Source: UBA2166 sp964463965 (lineage in GTDB: Bacteria > Nitrospirota > Nitrospiria > Nitrospirales > UBA2166). From it: a DNA stretch of 64,000 bases. The position numbers were made by a program, and so were the translations under genes. The stretch is taken from contig CAYXED010000008.1 in the NCBI GenBank assembly GCA_964463965.1, forward strand, positions 1 through 64,000. The letters are read 5' to 3'. This document shows positions 17,524 through 26,123 of this stretch, in pieces (the stretch's first letter is position 1; every line of letters begins with the position of its first letter). Under the pieces are notes generated by a model. The model made no database searches and was not told the origin of the DNA. It saw only the letters and a program-made list of their open reading frames with translations.

Positions 17524-19335
17524 ATGAATTCTCGGAGCAAGAATCTTGTTTTTTGGGTCGTGATCGGGTTGTTCATGATCTTGCTCTTCAGCCTGCTTAA
17601 TGCACCTCAACGTGTGCCAGTTCAGGAAGTTGCGTTTAGTGACTTTATTTCAAAACTGGAACAGGGAGAAGTACGCGAAGTTACTATAACCAATCAGAAG
17701 ATTGCAGGTGTATTCAAGGAGGGGAACGAGTTTACAACTTACGCGGTAGATTATCCTGATCTTGTGCCACTGCTCCGTGAACATGGGGTTCGTGTAGAAG
17801 CTAAGCCGGATGATGACCATCCTTGGTATATCACTTTCTTGGTAACTTGGGGGCCTTTTATTCTTTTTCTTGGGTTATGGTTTTTTCTCATGCGGCAAAT
17901 GCAAATTGGGGGAAACAAGGCCCTCTCTTTTGGGAAGAGTCGTGCACGTCAGCTTACTGAGGATCGTAAAAAGGTCACATTTGCAGATGTTGCAGGAATT
18001 GAAGAAGCAAAGAACGAGGTTCTTGAAATAGTTGATTTCCTCATGGATCCAGAAAAGTTCCAAAAGCTTGGAGGCCGAATCCCTAAGGGGGTTCTCATTA
18101 TGGGCCCTCCAGGAACTGGAAAAACGCTTCTTGCAAAGGCCATTGCAGGCGAGGCTGGTGTGCCATTTTTCAACATCAGTGGCTCTGACTTTGTTGAGAT
18201 GTTTGTAGGAGTTGGAGCTTCTCGTGTACGGGACCTTTTTGAACAAGGAAAGAAAAATTCACCTTGCATCATTTTTATTGATGAAATTGATGCTGTTGGG
18301 CGTTTGCGTGGGGCGGGTCTTGGTGGTGGACATGATGAGCGGGAACAGACTTTAAATCAACTTCTAGTTGAAATGGATGGTTTTGGAACTACGGATGGAG
18401 TTATTCTCATTGCCGCGACGAATAGACCAGATGTTTTAGATCCAGCCTTGCTTCGTCCTGGGCGTTTTGATCGTAGAGTTGTGGTAAGCCGGCCTGACTT
18501 GAAAGGCCGCTTAGAAATTTTGAAAGTGCATGCTAAAAATGTTCCTGTCGACGAAAATGTTGAAATGGATACCATAGCGAGGGGAACTCCAGGGTTTTCG
18601 GGTGCTGATCTTGAAAATTTGATTAATGAGGCAGCTCTTCTTGCTGCGCGGCAAAATAAAACTACAGTGGGCTTAAAAGACTTTGATCATGCGAAAGATA
18701 AAGTTTTGATGGGAGCCGAACGTAAGAGTATGGTGATTAGCGAGGAAGAGAAAAGAATTACTGCTTATCACGAGGCAGGCCACACCCTAATGGCAAAACT
18801 AATTCCTGGAACAGACCCTGTACATAAGGTAACCATTATTCCCCGAGGCCAGGCGCTTGGACTTACCATGCAACTTCCTCTCGAAGAAAGATATAGTCAC
18901 TCAAAGCAGTTCCTCTACAATAATCTTGCAATCCTTCTTGGAGGGCGTGTTGCGGAGGAACTTGTTCTTAATGATATAACAACTGGCGCTGGCAATGACA
19001 TTGAACGTGCGACAGAACTTGCTCGAAAGATGGTATGTGAGTGGGGAATGAGTGAGACTCTTGGACCGTTAACTTTTGGGAAGAAAGAGGAAGAGATCTT
19101 TCTTGGACGGGAGATTTCAACTCACCGTGATTATAGTGAGGAAGTTGCTATGACCATTGATAAGGAGGTCAAGAGTTTAATCATACAGAGTTATGAGAGA
19201 ACTCGGCGAACTCTGAAAGAAAATATGGCGGCTCTCATTGCACTTGCGCAAGCACTTCTTGAAAAAGAAGCTCTTGACGCTCATGAAATCGACCAGATCC
19301 TTAAAGAGTCGATTCCACAGTGGGCCCCAAATTAA
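17524..19335 (+). CDS. ftsH: ATP-dependent zinc metalloprotease FtsH
   Basis: FtsH (603 residues) is the inner-membrane AAA+ protease that degrades unassembled membrane proteins and regulators such as LpxC. Two membrane segments (about 8-26 and 104-124) flank a periplasmic domain. Walker A GPPGTGKT is at 194-201, Walker B FIDEID near 251-256, and the second region of homology reads ATNRPDVLDPALLRPGRFDR. The zinc motif HEAGH is at 416-420 with a downstream Asp ligand in NDITTGAGND. GGAGGA at 17514-17519 is a good ribosome site before ATG 17524. Confidence 0.97.
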   Translation: MNSRSKNLVFWVVIGLFMILLFSLLNAPQRVPVQEVAFSDFISKLEQGEVREVTITNQKIAGVFKEGNEFTTYAVDYPDLVPLLREHGVRVEAKPDDDHPWYITFLVTWGPFILFLGLWFFLMRQMQIGGNKALSFGKSRARQLTEDRKKVTFADVAGIEEAKNEVLEIVDFLMDPEKFQKLGGRIPKGVLIMGPPGTGKTLLAKAIAGEAGVPFFNISGSDFVEMFVGVGASRVRDLFEQGKKNSPCIIFIDEIDAVGRLRGAGLGGGHDEREQTLNQLLVEMDGFGTTDGVILIAATNRPDVLDPALLRPGRFDRRVVVSRPDLKGRLEILKVHAKNVPVDENVEMDTIARGTPGFSGADLENLINEAALLAARQNKTTVGLKDFDHAKDKVLMGAERKSMVISEEEKRITAYHEAGHTLMAKLIPGTDPVHKVTIIPRGQALGLTMQLPLEERYSHSKQFLYNNLAILLGGRVAEELVLNDITTGAGNDIERATELARKMVCEWGMSETLGPLTFGKKEEEIFLGREISTHRDYSEEVAMTIDKEVKSLIIQSYERTRRTLKENMAALIALAQALLEKEALDAHEIDQILKESIPQWAPN

Positions 19336-19351
19336 AGGGGGTTTTTCCCCT
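19336..19351 (+). terminator. Weak terminator-like hairpin after ftsH
   Basis: AGGGG (19336-19340) and CCCCT (19347-19351) can pair around a GTTTTT loop, directly after the ftsH stop codon. The stem is only 5 bp and the following TGGGGTTTATTTT is not a clean T-run, so termination is uncertain. Confidence 0.25.
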
Positions 19352-19464
19352 GGGGTTTATTTTAAACTTAAATCATATTGCCCAGTTTATTTTTTCTGGG
19401 TAAATCTTATGTGCTTTCAACCTTCCCTTCCATCCTGATCGCTATATTTTTGGTTGTACCTGCT

Positions 19465-20307
19465 ATGCGTGTTCGCAATAGGGAAATCTGTTTTGAAAAT
19501 AAAGTTTTGGTAATGGGAATTTTGAATGTTACCCCTGACTCGTTCTCTGATGGAGGAAAATTTTTTGACGTTAATGCTGCAGTTGAACGTGCATTACAGA
19601 TGGAGGAAGAGGGCGCCGATATTATCGATATAGGAGGAGAGTCAACAAAACCTGGTGCTGTTCCCACATCAGAGATTGATGAGGTTAGGCGTGTTCTTCC
19701 CGTCATTCAGAAAGTGGTAAAGCATACCTCGCTTCCTCTTTCAATTGATACTTCAAAGGCTGAAATTGCACGTTGTGCGCTTGATGCTGGAGTGAGTATA
19801 GTCAATGATGTTACTGCACTCAGGGGTGATTCAAAAATGGCGGCTGTTGTAGCTGAGTTTTCTGCTGGACTTGTTCTTATGCATATGCAAGGGGCACCTC
19901 AGAATATGCAAGAAGGGCCAACCTATACATCGGTTGTTAGGGAGATACATGAATTTTTTCAGAGGCAACTTTGTGTTGCACAGCAAGCAGGGATTAATGC
20001 TGAACAAATTATACTTGATCCTGGGATAGGGTTTGGTAAATCACTGGCGCATAATCTTATATTACTGCAGCAGCTTTCAGCCTTTAAAGACTTAGGACGG
20101 CCACTGCTTATCGGGCCATCGAGAAAATCATTTATTGGCGAGGTTCTTCAATGTGAAATTCATCAGAGAATCATGGGTACCGCTGCCGCGGTATCAATAG
20201 GAATTATGCATGGTGCAACTATGGTAAGGGTCCATGATGTTGCCGAAATGGTACAAGTTGTTCGTGTTCTGCAGGCTGTTTGTGATGCAAATGAAGAGAT
20301 AAACTAA
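19465..20307 (+). CDS. folP: Dihydropteroate synthase
   Basis: FolP (280 residues) joins p-aminobenzoate to hydroxymethyl-dihydropterin diphosphate in folate synthesis and is the sulfonamide target. Signatures: GILNVTPDSFSDGG near the N-terminus, DIGGESTKPGA, NDVTALRGD, GIGFGKSLAHNL and IGPSRKSFIG. ATG 19465 was chosen because it places the signature at the normal distance; an upstream in-frame TTG at 19378 would add a hydrophobic stretch with no family counterpart. It follows ftsH, a common arrangement, and precedes glmM. Confidence 0.95.
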   Translation: MRVRNREICFENKVLVMGILNVTPDSFSDGGKFFDVNAAVERALQMEEEGADIIDIGGESTKPGAVPTSEIDEVRRVLPVIQKVVKHTSLPLSIDTSKAEIARCALDAGVSIVNDVTALRGDSKMAAVVAEFSAGLVLMHMQGAPQNMQEGPTYTSVVREIHEFFQRQLCVAQQAGINAEQIILDPGIGFGKSLAHNLILLQQLSAFKDLGRPLLIGPSRKSFIGEVLQCEIHQRIMGTAAAVSIGIMHGATMVRVHDVAEMVQVVRVLQAVCDANEEIN

Positions 20308-20359
20308 AAGATAAAACTTTAAATTTACCTGTAACTTGTTTTTATCAGATTGAGGGTTT

Positions 20360-21724
20360 ATGGAAAAATTATTTGGAACTGATGGCATTCGTGGTTTAGC
20401 CAATAGTGAGCCGATGACACCTGAGACTGTTGTTAAGATTGGGCGAGCGGCTGCGTATCTTCTCAAAAAAAAATCGGGGAAAAATAAAATTGTTATTGGA
20501 AAGGATACAAGGCTATCAGGTTATATGCTTGAATCTGCATTAACTTCAGGAATATGTTCCATGGGTGTTGATGTTGTACTTGTAGGACCGATGCCTACTC
20601 CTGCTATTGCGTTTCTTACTAAGGATCTTGAAGCTGATGCAGGAATTATTATCTCAGCCTCACATAATTCTTTTGAAGATAATGGGATAAAGTTTTTTTC
20701 AAAAAATGGAGTGAAGCTTCCTGATGATCTTGAAATGAAAATGGAACATCTTGTTTTATCTGGAGAATTAGATGCAATCAGGCCGATTGGAAATGAGGTG
20801 GGAAAGGCCTTTCGAATAGGTGATGCAGAGGAACGCTATATTAACTATGCCAGGAAATCTATTCCTGATGATCTTGATTTTAATGATTTGAGAATTGTAC
20901 TTGATAGTGCTCATGGTGCTGCATACAAGACTACTCGACATCTTCTTCAAAAGCTTGGTGCATCTGTTTTTGTTATTGCCAATGATCCAGATGGGTCTAA
21001 TATTAATGCTGGTGTTGGGGCGTTGTATCCTCAGAAAATGTGTGAAGCTGTAAAGGCGAATAAGGCTCATATTGGTATTGCTCATGATGGTGATGCTGAT
21101 CGTGTTATGTTTTCCTCTGAAAGAGGAGAGCTTGTTGATGGAGACAAAATCCTTGGTATGCTTGCTCTAGATCTTTTTCATAGAGGAAAACTTCGTGGAG
21201 ATACTGTTGTTTTTACTGTAATGAGTAACCTAGGGATCATTCAGGCTATGAATAACGTTGGAATTAAGGTTATTCGCGCACCGGTAGGAGACAGGCATGT
21301 TTTAGAAACAATGCTTGAGGGAGGTTATGTTTTTGGTGGGGAGCCTTCTGGGCATGTAATTTTTCTAGAGCATAATACAACTGGAGATGGTTTGATTACC
21401 GCGTTACAAGTTTTGAGCATGCTAAAAAAATCTGGTATGCCTTTTTCAGAGCTTTCAAATATTGTAAGCCTATACCCGCAGGTGTTAATCAATGTTGAAG
21501 TCAGAGAAAAGCCTCCTATAGATGAGGTTACAGAACTTATAAAAGCTATTAAAGATGCTGAGCAGAAGTTGATTGGTGTGGGACGAGTATTAGTGAGGTA
21601 TTCAGGTACTGAGTCTATATTAAGGGTTATGGTTGAAGGAAAAGAACAGTCTTTGGTTAATGCTCTTGCAAATGATATTGCTGTTATTGCAAAAAGGATT
21701 CTAGGTTTTAGTAAAAAACCTTAG
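20360..21724 (+). CDS. glmM: Phosphoglucosamine mutase
   Basis: GlmM (454 residues) interconverts glucosamine-6-phosphate and glucosamine-1-phosphate for UDP-GlcNAc, feeding peptidoglycan and LPS. The phosphoserine motif ISASHN has catalytic S101. Mg site DGDADRVMF, sugar loop GGEPSGH and phosphate-binding RYSGTESILRVMVEG are all present. GAGGG at 20352-20356 precedes ATG 20360. ftsH-folP-glmM is a frequent bacterial gene order. It ends 19 bases before a convergent tRNA. Confidence 0.97.
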   Translation: MEKLFGTDGIRGLANSEPMTPETVVKIGRAAAYLLKKKSGKNKIVIGKDTRLSGYMLESALTSGICSMGVDVVLVGPMPTPAIAFLTKDLEADAGIIISASHNSFEDNGIKFFSKNGVKLPDDLEMKMEHLVLSGELDAIRPIGNEVGKAFRIGDAEERYINYARKSIPDDLDFNDLRIVLDSAHGAAYKTTRHLLQKLGASVFVIANDPDGSNINAGVGALYPQKMCEAVKANKAHIGIAHDGDADRVMFSSERGELVDGDKILGMLALDLFHRGKLRGDTVVFTVMSNLGIIQAMNNVGIKVIRAPVGDRHVLETMLEGGYVFGGEPSGHVIFLEHNTTGDGLITALQVLSMLKKSGMPFSELSNIVSLYPQVLINVEVREKPPIDEVTELIKAIKDAEQKLIGVGRVLVRYSGTESILRVMVEGKEQSLVNALANDIAVIAKRILGFSKKP

Positions 21725-21743
21725 GAGACTTGCTGAAAGGGCA

Positions 21744-21819
21744 TGGTGAGCCGCCCCGGGATCGAACCGGGGACACCCTCCTTAAAAGGGAGGTGCTCTG
21801 CCGACTGAGCTAGCGGCCC
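21744..21819 (-). tRNA. tRNA-Lys (anticodon UUU)
   Basis: The reverse strand folds as a complete 76-nt tRNA. The acceptor stem GGGCCGC pairs with GCGGCTC (one G-U), the D arm is GCTC...GAGC, the anticodon stem CCTCC/GGAGG carries the loop CTTTTAA giving anticodon TTT, and the T arm is CCCGG-TTCGATC-CCGGG. The discriminator is A, followed by an encoded CCA at 21746-21744. It is convergent with glmM. Confidence 0.96.
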
Positions 21820-21834
21820 ACCAGCATATAATGG

Positions 21835-21864
21835 GTTCTAGCATGTTCAAAATCATAGTGTCAA
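21835..21864 (-). promoter_or_regulatory. Candidate promoter of tRNA-Lys
   Basis: On the minus strand TTGACA (21864-21859) is followed after 18 bases by TAGAAC (21840-21835). Transcription would begin about 8 bases before the mature tRNA 5' end at 21819. Confidence 0.4.
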
Positions 21865-22062
21865 TGTAAGTTTTTTCTTTGAAGTTACTTGAAACAGTAT
21901 TTTATTGTTTTAGTTTTATGCAATTATGATTTTGATGTGTTGTAGTTGTATACATCACCATGAAAAACTTTTATATAGATGAGTGACTGCAGATCATTGT
22001 GTTCCATATTTTGTACGGAGAGGCGAGATTGTACATGAAGAATATCATGATGGCGTATTACA
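21865..22062. other. AT-rich intergenic stretch between tRNA-Lys and the next gene
   Basis: Together with the tRNA this makes a 338-base stretch without a protein gene. Beyond the tRNA and its candidate promoter I see only AT-rich sequence and no hairpin with a T-run. Short reading frames here overlap the start of the 22063 gene and have no family features. Confidence 0.4.
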
Positions 22063-22596
22063 ATGGCTAAGCTTATTACGACTAAGCGTCGTGAAAATAA
22101 GGCTGATGCACGAAAAACTTACATTCAGACCTTTATCATGGTTCCTTCAGTTCTTTTGGGGATGGTATCATTGATTGTAGGTTATGGTGGAATTATCTTT
22201 ACCTTCATGGCAGATAAACTTACAGGAACAACCTTACTTGATAGTACTGGATTATTGTTCTTTGGGGCCCTATTAGGATGGGGGCATGCACGTTATCAAC
22301 ATAGACTATTTTTGCTGTACCCAGAGTACTATGCGAGCCATTTTCAGCTTCTTACCAAGGGAGGACGCAAAAAGCGACGAAAAAAGGAGCCAGGCCAAAA
22401 TCTAACTCAGCATCCAAAGCCTCAACCACTTTTACACTACGGAGTTTATCTCGCTGGAGCGGGGGCTCTTGTAGCATCAATTATATTCCCGATTGCAACA
22501 AGCCGCCTGAATGTTTATGCTGCAATATTCTTGCCCTTTGCAGGCTATTTTAATGGGAAGTTTCTAGTATGGCGACGGCGCCTTAAGAAGATGTAA
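22063..22596 (+). CDS. Hypothetical integral membrane protein
   Basis: I do not recognise this 177-residue protein. It has about four hydrophobic segments (roughly 24-50, 60-78, 122-145 and 148-166), with a short strongly basic loop KGGRKKRRKK near residue 98 that should face the cytoplasm, and basic residues at both ends. No catalytic motif is visible. The Shine-Dalgarno is weak. It lies 25 bases before the NHL-repeat gene on the same strand, so the two may be cotranscribed. Confidence 0.6.
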   Translation: MAKLITTKRRENKADARKTYIQTFIMVPSVLLGMVSLIVGYGGIIFTFMADKLTGTTLLDSTGLLFFGALLGWGHARYQHRLFLLYPEYYASHFQLLTKGGRKKRRKKEPGQNLTQHPKPQPLLHYGVYLAGAGALVASIIFPIATSRLNVYAAIFLPFAGYFNGKFLVWRRRLKKM

Positions 22597-22621
22597 TAAT
22601 GAATTTTGGAGAGATATTTTT

Positions 22622-23833
22622 ATGAACATTTTTAAAACAATTTTTCTTGTTGTTTTTTGTATGGGAGTTTTTGTAATAGGACAAGGTACTGAAGCCTTTA
22701 CCAATGACTACAAAAAAGTTATTGACACAATTTTTGTTAAAGATTCCCTTAAGTATCCTTTTGGGATTTTTATGGACCAAGAGGGAAAACTGCTTATTTC
22801 GCACGATGGACGTGCAATTAGTCGTATTGGAAAGAATGGAGAAGCGCATATAGTTGCAGGAGGAGACCGAAAAGGATTTGCTGGAGATGGGGAACTTGCA
22901 TCACAGGCCTTGTTCTTGGGTCCAGGGAGAGCTGCCTTTGATAAGGAAGGTAATCTTTTTGTTCCGGATATAGGTAATCACAGAATTCGAAAAATTCATT
23001 ATCCATCAGGCGATATTACTACGGTTGTCGGGCACGGACCTGTTGGTAGAAATGAAGGTAGTTTTGGGGGAGATGGTGGGCCGGGATATAAGGCATTTCT
23101 TAATCGACCTACCAGCATTGCGTTTGATGTTTCTGGTGCAATGTATATTGCGGATGCTGGAAATTTTCGTATACGTAAAGTTTTACCCAACGCAGAAGGA
23201 GTGATTGAGGGATCGAAAGAAGAAACTATTGAAACTGTAGCAGGAATTGGGAAACGTGGTTTTACCAGAGACAAAAAGTTAGCTGTCTCAGCGCGTATTT
23301 CTGCTGCTGTTGATGTTGCAGTTGATTCTGCTGGACATTTGTTTATTGCGGATGCTAGCAATAATCGTATTCGGCGTATTGATAAGGATACCGGTATCAT
23401 TACTACTGTTGTTGGTAGTGGCCCGTATGGAGAAGTTGCAGGCTATTTTGGGCATGATATTGCTGCTAGGCGTGCGCGTCTGAGTTCTCCTGAGGGCATT
23501 GCGTTTGACCATCTTGGCAATCTATATATTGCAGATACTCTCAACCATCGTATTCGTGTGGTTTCTCCAGGTAAAGACAAGATTATTACCGGGGAAACTG
23601 ATGAATTGATCACTACAGTGGTAGGTTCAAGTCGAGCTCAGAGATGTGGGCCAACTTGTATGCCGAGTAGTGGGGGGTTTTCTGGTGATGGTGGTGAACC
23701 TTCAGAGGCAAAAATTAATCGACCACAGGACGTTATTATTGACTCTGATGGGCACTTAGTTATTGTTGATGGTTTAAATCATAGAGTGCGGCGGGTAACG
23801 GTAGGTAGCTTGTCGGTTATTACGCCTATTTAA
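22622..23833 (+). CDS. Secreted NHL-repeat beta-propeller protein
   Basis: A 403-residue protein with an N-terminal signal peptide (about residues 1-26, hydrophobic core IFLVVFCMGVFVI). Six NHL-type blades can be counted, each with a form like GxxFDxxGNLYIADxxNHRIRK: starting near 40, 96, 162, 222, 284 and 362. Such six-bladed propellers bind proteins or ligands and are usually periplasmic or exported in Gram-negatives. No lipobox or catalytic extra domain is visible. GGAGAG precedes ATG 22622. The partner or role is unknown; the neighbouring membrane protein is the only contextual hint. Confidence 0.85.
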   Translation: MNIFKTIFLVVFCMGVFVIGQGTEAFTNDYKKVIDTIFVKDSLKYPFGIFMDQEGKLLISHDGRAISRIGKNGEAHIVAGGDRKGFAGDGELASQALFLGPGRAAFDKEGNLFVPDIGNHRIRKIHYPSGDITTVVGHGPVGRNEGSFGGDGGPGYKAFLNRPTSIAFDVSGAMYIADAGNFRIRKVLPNAEGVIEGSKEETIETVAGIGKRGFTRDKKLAVSARISAAVDVAVDSAGHLFIADASNNRIRRIDKDTGIITTVVGSGPYGEVAGYFGHDIAARRARLSSPEGIAFDHLGNLYIADTLNHRIRVVSPGKDKIITGETDELITTVVGSSRAQRCGPTCMPSSGGFSGDGGEPSEAKINRPQDVIIDSDGHLVIVDGLNHRVRRVTVGSLSVITPI

Positions 23834-23886
23834 ATTTAGAATCAAGCCTGTCATTGGTTCTCAGCTTTTAAGACTTTCATCTACTT

Positions 23887-24930
23887 TTACTTTGATCCCT
23901 TATTTTCGATCTTCTTGATTCGGCGATCAATATCTCTAATATGTTGTCGCATTTCTGGAAGGCGCTGAAGAATTTGAGTGATACGAAGCCAAAGAGTGTG
24001 TGAGGTGGCTGGAGTTCCTGACACTACTTGTTTTGCCGGAACGTTTTGGGCAACGCCTGTTTGGGCCGTGATAACAGCATTTTCCCCAATAGTTATGTGA
24101 TCAGATACTCCAGCTTGCCCTGCCAAAATTGTGTTTTTCCCCAGTGTGCTACTCCCAGCAATACCTGCTTGGGCGACAATTAGACTACTTTCCCCAATTT
24201 TAACGTTATGGGCAATTTGAACAAGGTTATCAATCTTAGTTCCTTTGCAAATTACTGTTTTTCCGATGGTTGCACGGTCAATTGTAACATTGGCGCCAAT
24301 TTCCACGTCATCTTCGATGACGACGTTCCCAATGTGATGAATTTTTTCATGTTGTCCGGCATTTTTAATATATCCAAATCCATCGCTCCCTATTACTGTT
24401 CCACTATGAATTGTGACTCGTTTTCCAATCTGACTTTTTTCTCTAACAGTTACATTGGGGTATAGTAGGCAGTCGTCACCAATTATTGATTTTTCCCCAA
24501 TAAAGACACCAGGGAAAATGGTCACTCGATCACCAATTTGCACATAGTCCTCGATTGTCACAAAAGGCCCAATAGTGCCGTTTTGCCCAATCTTGACCTG
24601 TTTGCCATGATATATGTTTTCGGTGTTTCCTGATGGAGGGGAGGGGGGGGTATAGTAAAACTTTTTGATTATACTTGAGGCCGTAAGTAATGGTTTTGAA
24701 ACGATAATTTGCGAACATTGTATTTTGGGGTTACTCTCAGAAACTATAATTGCAGAAGCTAGCGTTTTTGTGGCCATTTCAAGGTATTTTTTGTCGCTCA
24801 GAAAGGTAATATCTCCAGCGGCAGCATCGGTAATGCTGGAGATACCATGAATCAAAATATCGGGGTTGCCCACAATTTCTCCATCAACAAACTTTGCGAT
24901 GGTTTTTAGTTCAATAGGTGTTTCTCTCAT
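23887..24930 (-). CDS. lpxD: UDP-3-O-acylglucosamine N-acyltransferase
   Basis: LpxD (347 residues) adds the second acyl chain in lipid A synthesis. Residues ~1-100 form the uridine-binding domain (VDGEIVGNPDI, DITFLSDKKYL), followed by many hexapeptide repeats of a left-handed beta helix and a C-terminal helical extension. The catalytic histidine is H241 in VQIAHNVKIG. A run of eight C (G on the given strand, 24643-24650) encodes part of a PPSPPS linker before the helix. GAGGG upstream supports ATG 24930. It lies 80 bases after lptG, making an lptF-lptG-lpxD unit. Confidence 0.95.
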   Translation of the reverse strand: MRETPIELKTIAKFVDGEIVGNPDILIHGISSITDAAAGDITFLSDKKYLEMATKTLASAIIVSESNPKIQCSQIIVSKPLLTASSIIKKFYYTPPSPPSGNTENIYHGKQVKIGQNGTIGPFVTIEDYVQIGDRVTIFPGVFIGEKSIIGDDCLLYPNVTVREKSQIGKRVTIHSGTVIGSDGFGYIKNAGQHEKIHHIGNVVIEDDVEIGANVTIDRATIGKTVICKGTKIDNLVQIAHNVKIGESSLIVAQAGIAGSSTLGKNTILAGQAGVSDHITIGENAVITAQTGVAQNVPAKQVVSGTPATSHTLWLRITQILQRLPEMRQHIRDIDRRIKKIENKGSK

Positions 24931-25010
24931 TGCTTACCCTCGATTTTGGCTGTAATGGGATAGAAAGTATTGTGGTCGCTCTAGTTCATCTTTCTGGTTG
25001 ACGCTAATTA

Positions 25011-26105
25011 TCACTGGCGTATTCGTAGTATAAGAAATATACCAATTCCAAAAAATACTATATTTGCCATCCATCCTGCCAACATTGGAGGTAGAAGGTT
25101 GCCCTTTCCAATCCCAAGCGAGAACGTATGAATAATCCAGTAATGGAAACCAATTAGTAAGGTTAAGCCTATGCTGCGGGCAAAGTGTTTTCGGCGAATT
25201 CCAATATCCATAAGGATTATGGAGGCACCAATAATTGCCATAATTAGTGAGGCAAAGGGAAATGCGTAACGTCCATAATATTCTACAGAGTATTTTGCAG
25301 TTGGATAGCCATTTTTCTTTAGTCCAATTATGTAGTTTCTAAGTTCTTTCAGGGTGAGATTATTAGGGTCTACTGTTAGGCGTGCTTGCAGTTCAAGAGG
25401 ACTTTCTTTGAAGTCAAATGGTTCTCTATCAAAAGATAGGCTCTGAGTGCTTCCATCGTTGAAAAAACGGCTCTTAACTCCTGATATTAAGGCCCAATGG
25501 TTGTCTTCATATCGGAGTTCTTTGGCAACAATTGTCTCTTCTAAAACAAAGTCTTGGCTTAACCTATAGAGGCTAACCCCGAAGAGGGTGGACCGCGTTA
25601 GGTCGATAAGTTGTATGTTCATAAATGTGTTTGAGGAAACTTTTAACCAGACTCGGTTTTTGGTAAAACGTGCTTTCTGGCCTTGTTGCTCGAGTACAGT
25701 GGTCCGAATATTTTGTGCCCGTTCTTTCATGGTTGGAATTAAGGAACGGTCGGCAGCAAGTAAAAATATGCTAATCAGTAGTGCAAATAAAAGAAAGGAT
25801 GCTGTAATGCGTTCTAGGCGGATACCTGCAGCCCGCATGGCTGTAATTTCATTGTCATAAGCTAATGCACCAAGGACAATCAGTGTTGAAAGCAGAATTG
25901 AGAGAGGTGTTACTTGGTAGAGTATGCCGGGGATTTTAAATATTAAATAACTTATAATATCAATAAGTTGAGTGCTTTCATTTAGATATTTACGTATCTG
26001 TTCAACAAAGTCGATGGTCACGTAGATTGAAAGTAATGCGAGAGTTGAGGTAGCTAATATTTTAAGGTATTTCTTTACTAAATATAGGTCGAGACGCCCA
26101 ATCAT
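25011..26105 (-). CDS. lptG: LPS export ABC transporter permease LptG
   Basis: A 364-residue YjgQ-family permease. Three membrane helices at the N-terminus (starting YLVKKYLKILATSTLALLSI) and three at the C-terminus flank a periplasmic beta-jellyroll domain of about 150 residues, the LptF/LptG architecture. With LptF and the LptB ATPase it extracts LPS from the inner membrane into the Lpt bridge. ATG 26105 gives the family-like MIGRLDLYL start; a GTG at 26117 is an alternative. It directly follows lptF. No LptB gene is in the window. Confidence 0.92.
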   Translation of the reverse strand: MIGRLDLYLVKKYLKILATSTLALLSIYVTIDFVEQIRKYLNESTQLIDIISYLIFKIPGILYQVTPLSILLSTLIVLGALAYDNEITAMRAAGIRLERITASFLLFALLISIFLLAADRSLIPTMKERAQNIRTTVLEQQGQKARFTKNRVWLKVSSNTFMNIQLIDLTRSTLFGVSLYRLSQDFVLEETIVAKELRYEDNHWALISGVKSRFFNDGSTQSLSFDREPFDFKESPLELQARLTVDPNNLTLKELRNYIIGLKKNGYPTAKYSVEYYGRYAFPFASLIMAIIGASIILMDIGIRRKHFARSIGLTLLIGFHYWIIHTFSLGIGKGNLLPPMLAGWMANIVFFGIGIFLILRIRQ

Positions 26106-26123
26106 TTGATAGCACACGTGGGT

